Part shown: positions 60,013 to 64,000 of the stretch, piece by piece
How the letters are laid out: the number at the start of each line of letters is the position of its first letter
Position numbering within the stretch: position 1 is the stretch's first letter
The notes under the pieces: model-generated
Databases searched by the model: none
What the model saw: only the letters and a program-made list of their open reading frames with translations
Told to the model about the DNA's origin: nothing
Program-made: the position numbers and the translations under genes
DNA from: Anaeramoeba flamelloides
Lineage: Eukaryota; Metamonada; Anaeramoebidae
Reading direction: 5' to 3'
DNA: 64,000 nt
Assembly (NCBI GenBank): GCA_027625915.1
Contig: JANTQA010000012.1
Location: forward strand, 12,672,501 to 12,736,500

Positions 60013-60749
60013 ATTTCTGAAAAACAGTCAAGTAAAATTTCCAAGTTTCTGTTTCTCTTAAGGGGGTAAGTACATTTTTCATTTTTTGAGTGCCACCATT
60101 TATGTGAAACTGAATTATTCAAATCATTTCTTTAGTCAAATATATTGATATTTTCATAAATACGAGAGTGGAATATATTCTAGTAATAGATATTTTCCTA
60201 CCAACAAAAAAACGCAAATCAAAAAATGAAAAAATTGATCATAAAAAAATAAATAAAAATCATTTATTACTTGATCTTATCTATAATCTTTGACACAATT
60301 ACTTATTCTTTATTTGGTTTTATTTTTAATTCTTTATGAAAAAATTTTATTTGGAAAATTTTTGATAAACAAATTACTGTTTATTTCGAAAGAATTTCCA
60401 AAATGAATTTAAAAATCCTATTTTCTTTTATTTCATCTAATTCTGGTTTAGGTTCAGAAAATCAGAGATTTTTTGAATTCTTCTTGAGAATGAGGGTTTT
60501 TTGGACAAATTCGTTTGATTTTATAATTATTTATTTTCCATTAAAATGAGAACTCAAAAAATTCTGAATCTGATTGAAATTTGTTATTGAATTTCTGAAT
60601 TATTTTGATTTGAATCTTTTGTAACTGTTTTTTTATTCCAAGAATTCAACCCCTTTATTTTAATTTTTGAAATAGTATTCCTCGTTTTGGCTTTGTTTGA
60701 GAAAAATATTTGAAAATTGAATTTTGAAAGCAAATTTGTCACAAAAGGT

Positions 60750-61240
60750 TTTTTAAAATAATAATAAATAGTAATGGGGCGAGAAATTCAAGGAAAAAAA
60801 TAGTTTGTATTCAAGTAAACTAAGAAGATAAAGAAAACCAATCTTCAAAAATAGGCTTTTATCGATTTTTTTTTTTTTCATTCATTGATTTCAACAAATT
60901 TATTTGGAATGGTGATCTTTCGTGTTTGGTCTTCTAAAAGAAAATATTTGTTTCAAATGCACACCCTTTCGGGTCTATTTTGTTGGTTTACTGTTTGGTT
61001 AATTTCGATCATTGGTATAAACACATTTCTAGATCCAAAACTTTATTTAATAAAACCAAAAATTGAATCAAAAAAAATGTTCAAAAAATTGAAAAAATTA
61101 AGATTCAACTCTGAATTACTTTGATTCCATTCACGAATAGACTAGTGGGTGGTGTTTTGGTTTCAAAGTTTCAATATCTGGTGGCACACAAAAAATATTT
61201 TTTCAGTAATGTTAACACAATTAAAAATTTTCAAAATGGT
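60750..61240. repeat. Dispersed repeat D, copy 2
   Basis: Counterpart of 41140-41650. It carries a longer open frame (60885-61124, starting at TTG) that reads LISTNLFGMVIFRV and WFTVWLISIIG, echoing the peptide at the first copy. There is no ATG at the right place and no splice site that makes it a clear exon. Confidence 0.5.
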
Positions 61241-61898
61241 AAAATGTACTTACTTGCTTAAGTAATCAATTAAATTAAAAATTGGGTGGCCTCAAAATTT
61301 CGAGGTGGTATAAATTAACTCCCTGGGTGCTAGGCAACAAGCCCATTAATATTTAGTGGCCTTATAATTGGAATACTTTCTTATTAATTAGTAAAGCTGG
61401 AAAAACAAGATCGAATTTATATTACATCAACCAAGTTCAATTCTTAAATTTATACATTTTGAAAAATTCCCAATTTTCCTAATAAACAGCTTTCCCTCTT
61501 AATTTTTGAACTTAATCGGATCAAAAACAAATCAAAACTATTTCCTCCATGAAGAGTGTGTAATTTATTTTCCTTTTTTGTTTTGGTTTTTGAGTGGTAC
61601 ACTCTTTTTGTGCTGGTTGTCTATTTCCAATTTTTAAATCTTTTGAAATTTTTGCAAATTGAAATTAGAAATTAGATCAAAAAATTTTGTTTCTTTGAAT
61701 CAGTGCTAGTGAAACGATAGTCCCACTTGAGTCTATTTTTTTCTGATAAGGCTTGCCTTGTTAATCTTTTTCTTATTGTCTTTTTTTTTCCTTTTTATTT
61801 CCAATTGATTAATGAAAAGACCAAAAGCAAAAACCCTTTCAAATAATTGATAAATAAAAAAGTCTTTTTTTTTAATTTTATTTTTGTTTTATTTTTTG

Positions 61899-62636
61899 TT
61901 AATTGTAGAAGGATCCATCTGCAGGCTTTGTATATTTAAAAACAACCAATATTGCATCAACTAATGTCCACAACCCAAGGCCTCCAAGTGAAAATAGCTT
62001 TTATCCAACAAAAAATGTAGCAAAAACAAATTATTAAAATTAAAAAAAAGAATTTTAACTCAAAAAGTTTCTAAAAACACAAACTTTACAACAAAAAAAT
62101 TTGGATCAAACCTTGCCAAAACCTTTACCAATATAGCCAAGATAAAATCTATCTGCACCAAATCCACCAAGCGTAATTGAAAGAATTACAGATGTTTTAT
62201 AAGATTTATATTGTTTAAAATTGCAACGACGATATTTGCTAAACGAGCGTGATCCCATACAGAATGTATAATCCGAAGCATTACATTTCGAAAGATAAAC
62301 ATCCTCATGTTTTTTTACTGAACAGTCTGTTTCGTTACTACAAATGTGATCCTCGTCTGGTGTTTGATAGCAATACCTACAGGTATAATCCTTATTGAAA
62401 TTTTGGCTTCCTTCACAAGTAATCCCTGATTTTACCGTGCAAGACGCTTGGTGTGTGGTCATAAAATCACAACTCTCATCATAATCACAATCTAAAGACG
62501 TTGCAGGGAGGGATGTACATAACTCACAATTCACAAAAGAAATGATAGTTTGAAATAAAAGAATAATAAGTACAAGTTTTATGATTATCTTAAAAATCAT
62601 TTGAGAAAAAATGATTTTTTCTATTTTTTTTTTCAA
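61899..62636 (-). CDS. TM2D3-like protein (signal peptide, Cys-rich ectodomain, TM2 domain), two exons
   Basis: TM2D3 (almondex in flies) is a membrane protein; in animals it supports Notch/presenilin signalling, and its general cell role is unclear. Exons 62636-62112 and 61997-61899 join in frame (114-nt GT-AG intron) to 207 residues. Order: signal peptide (ends near FVNCELC, about 40), Cys-rich ectodomain with CTSLPA, CEGSQNFNKDYTCRYCYQTP and CNASDYTFCMGSRSF in the same order as human TM2D3, then the TM2 domain: helix 1 ending ITLGGFGADRFYLG with the family's DRF motif, helix 2 LGGLGLWTLVDAILV, and the C-terminal PADGSFYN that matches PADGSLY in human. Two ATGs (62636 and 62600) could start the signal peptide. 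The N-glycosylation sites NETD and NASD lie in the ectodomain. Confidence 0.93.
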
Positions 62637-64000
62637 GAACTCTGGATATAAATTTCAGGTACAGTAACAATGTCGAGTTAACAACTGATTCTAAGACTTG
62701 AACAAAAATATATTTCGAAAATATACTCAAGATTAGAAATATTCTAACATTTTCATTTGTTTTCTTAAAATTCCAATATGTCGAAGTAAGTCTGGTTAAC
62801 AATTAATCAAAAAAGTAGGTGGATCGAGTGTAAAAAATGTGGAATCAACAAAAAGATAGAGTGGTTGGAATATTGTGTAGACTACAAACTATTCAAAAAG
62901 TATCAACACAAAGGAATATAGAAAAAACATATTATGATCATATCAACACATCACGAAATTAGTTAAAGAGTTTTATATCCAAATTTGTTAAATTGGTAAA
63001 TTCAGTTCCTGTTCAAAAAATACTCTATTTTTTGTGAATAATTATTTTTTATAAAAAATTTTAGGTTTTTGTATTCAAGTATCGTCTTTCATGAATAAAG
63101 CACATCTAATAATCGGATTTATTGAAAAATGCCAAATCAATTATATGTTCTTTTTGTTTTAGATCTGTAAATATAATATTATTTCTTGCCAAATAAAACC
63201 AAAATAAAATATTTCAATCCAATAATTGTATCTTCAATTTTTCAGTTCATGAAAATAAATGAAAGAAAAAGAAAAAAAAATATAGTAAAATAATTAAAAT
63301 CCTCAATTTTAGAGACTAAGAATATTCAACCAATTAAAAAAAAAGTTTGTTAAATAATTGCGAGTAAAAGTTTTTAAATAAGAGGGAGTTTACTTGAAAA
63401 GTTCAATTACCAAGAATAATTGAAATTTTTCATTAGATCTTAGTGATTAGTTTTAATAAAAAACTAATTATTCACATTTAGTGTTAAAAATTCTCAAAAT
63501 TTTAAAAGTACCAAAAAAAAAAAAAATAGATATAGAGGATTTTAAATAATAATTATTAATTTATGGGTAAAGGTGACTTGAGAAAATTTTATAATGTTGA
63601 GCCAAAACAATTATCTTAAGTATATTTGAGAGTATCCAAATATTTTATTTTCACAGTATATAAATGGTTCAACAATAGAATGGGAAATTCCAATAAATTA
63701 TTATTTGGGTTTTATGAAAGGAGAAATTATTTTCCCAATCAAATAAAAGTAAAATTCAATATTTATTTTTCTCTAACCATATCCTTATTGTGTTTATTTT
63801 TTTTGTTTAATCTTTAAATAAAAAAATGCTTTAGAGAAACGGTATGTTTTTCAACAAAAATTTTAAAACTTGGAAATAAATCTACGGTAAAGAGCACCAA
63901 TAATATAAATGTTTGGTTATTCTAGAAATTTAAAAAGATTATAAAAAGAAAAATATGTTATGTTGAAAAAATGATCATTATTTAGGAAATATATGATTCA
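62637..64000. other. Upstream of TM2D3; no gene seen
   Basis: A+T-rich sequence to the window end. A 63-codon frame at 63626-63817 starts at TTG and is not supported. No repeat family from elsewhere in the window was recognised here. Confidence 0.65.

Larger units (their letters stand above)
54258..61898. other. Intergenic, 7.6 kb, repeat-rich, between convergent genes
   Basis: Holds segment A copy 2 (55240-56690) with its hairpin array and an inserted palindromic element, repeat B copy 4 interrupted by an inverted-repeat element (57430-58210), inverted-repeat ends near 59312 and 59805-60012, and repeat D copy 2 (60750-61240). Hydrophobic frames on the minus strand at 54835-55155 and 56855-57268 start at ATG but are not convincing. 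Confidence 0.7.

Overview
This window is eukaryotic nuclear DNA from a very A+T-rich, intron-bearing, free-living or symbiotic protist. The signs are GT-AG introns, long T and A homopolymers, TAA-dominated stops, Lys/Glu/Asn-rich low-complexity protein segments, and a eukaryotic gene set (cytosolic threonyl-tRNA synthetase, TFIIH helicase XPB, Rab7, villin, TM2D3). The villin and Rab7 genes suit an amoeboid or actively phagocytic cell. An Anaeramoeba-like or amoebozoan-like organism would fit, but the sequence alone does not settle the lineage.

Layout: a four-exon threonyl-tRNA synthetase gene (234-6684, +) with one 3.7-kb intron packed with repeats; an ankyrin-repeat protein (10924-about 11958, +); a 641-residue orphan nuclear-looking protein (21518-23443, +); XPB/Ssl2 helicase (25922-28729, -); a secreted, probably GPI-anchored folate-receptor-like protein (34401-34998, -, first exon not found); a small tail-anchored protein (37623-38019, -); Rab7 (44070-45362, +, four exons); villin with six gelsolin repeats and a headpiece (51274-54257, +, four exons); and TM2D3 (61899-62636, -, two exons). 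No tRNA, rRNA or CRISPR was recognised. No retroviral, LTR or Polinton-like remains were recognised.

Only about nine genes occupy 64 kb. The long spaces between them are a bed of short DNA-transposon-like elements and degenerate dispersed repeats. I could pair copies by reading: (i) a ~755-bp family flanked by TTAA, with one copy inside the ThrRS intron and one carrying a nested TA-flanked element; (ii) four copies of a ~200-bp near-perfect palindrome flanked mostly by TA; (iii) three inverted-repeat element types that share a subterminal motif but differ at their tips; (iv) a foldback whose two arms encode the same peptide; and (v) two arrays of hairpin modules joined by a conserved G+C-richer linker, one with an exact 91-bp period. 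Larger degenerate segments (called A to E here) recur around the window.

The genes do not form a pathway. They are ordinary housekeeping and membrane-traffic genes in a repeat-rich neighbourhood. Rab7, villin, the folate-receptor-like protein and TM2D3 all concern endomembrane, cell-surface or cytoskeletal work. The most unusual material is the non-coding architecture, above all the hairpin arrays at 35960-36218 and 55560-56021.
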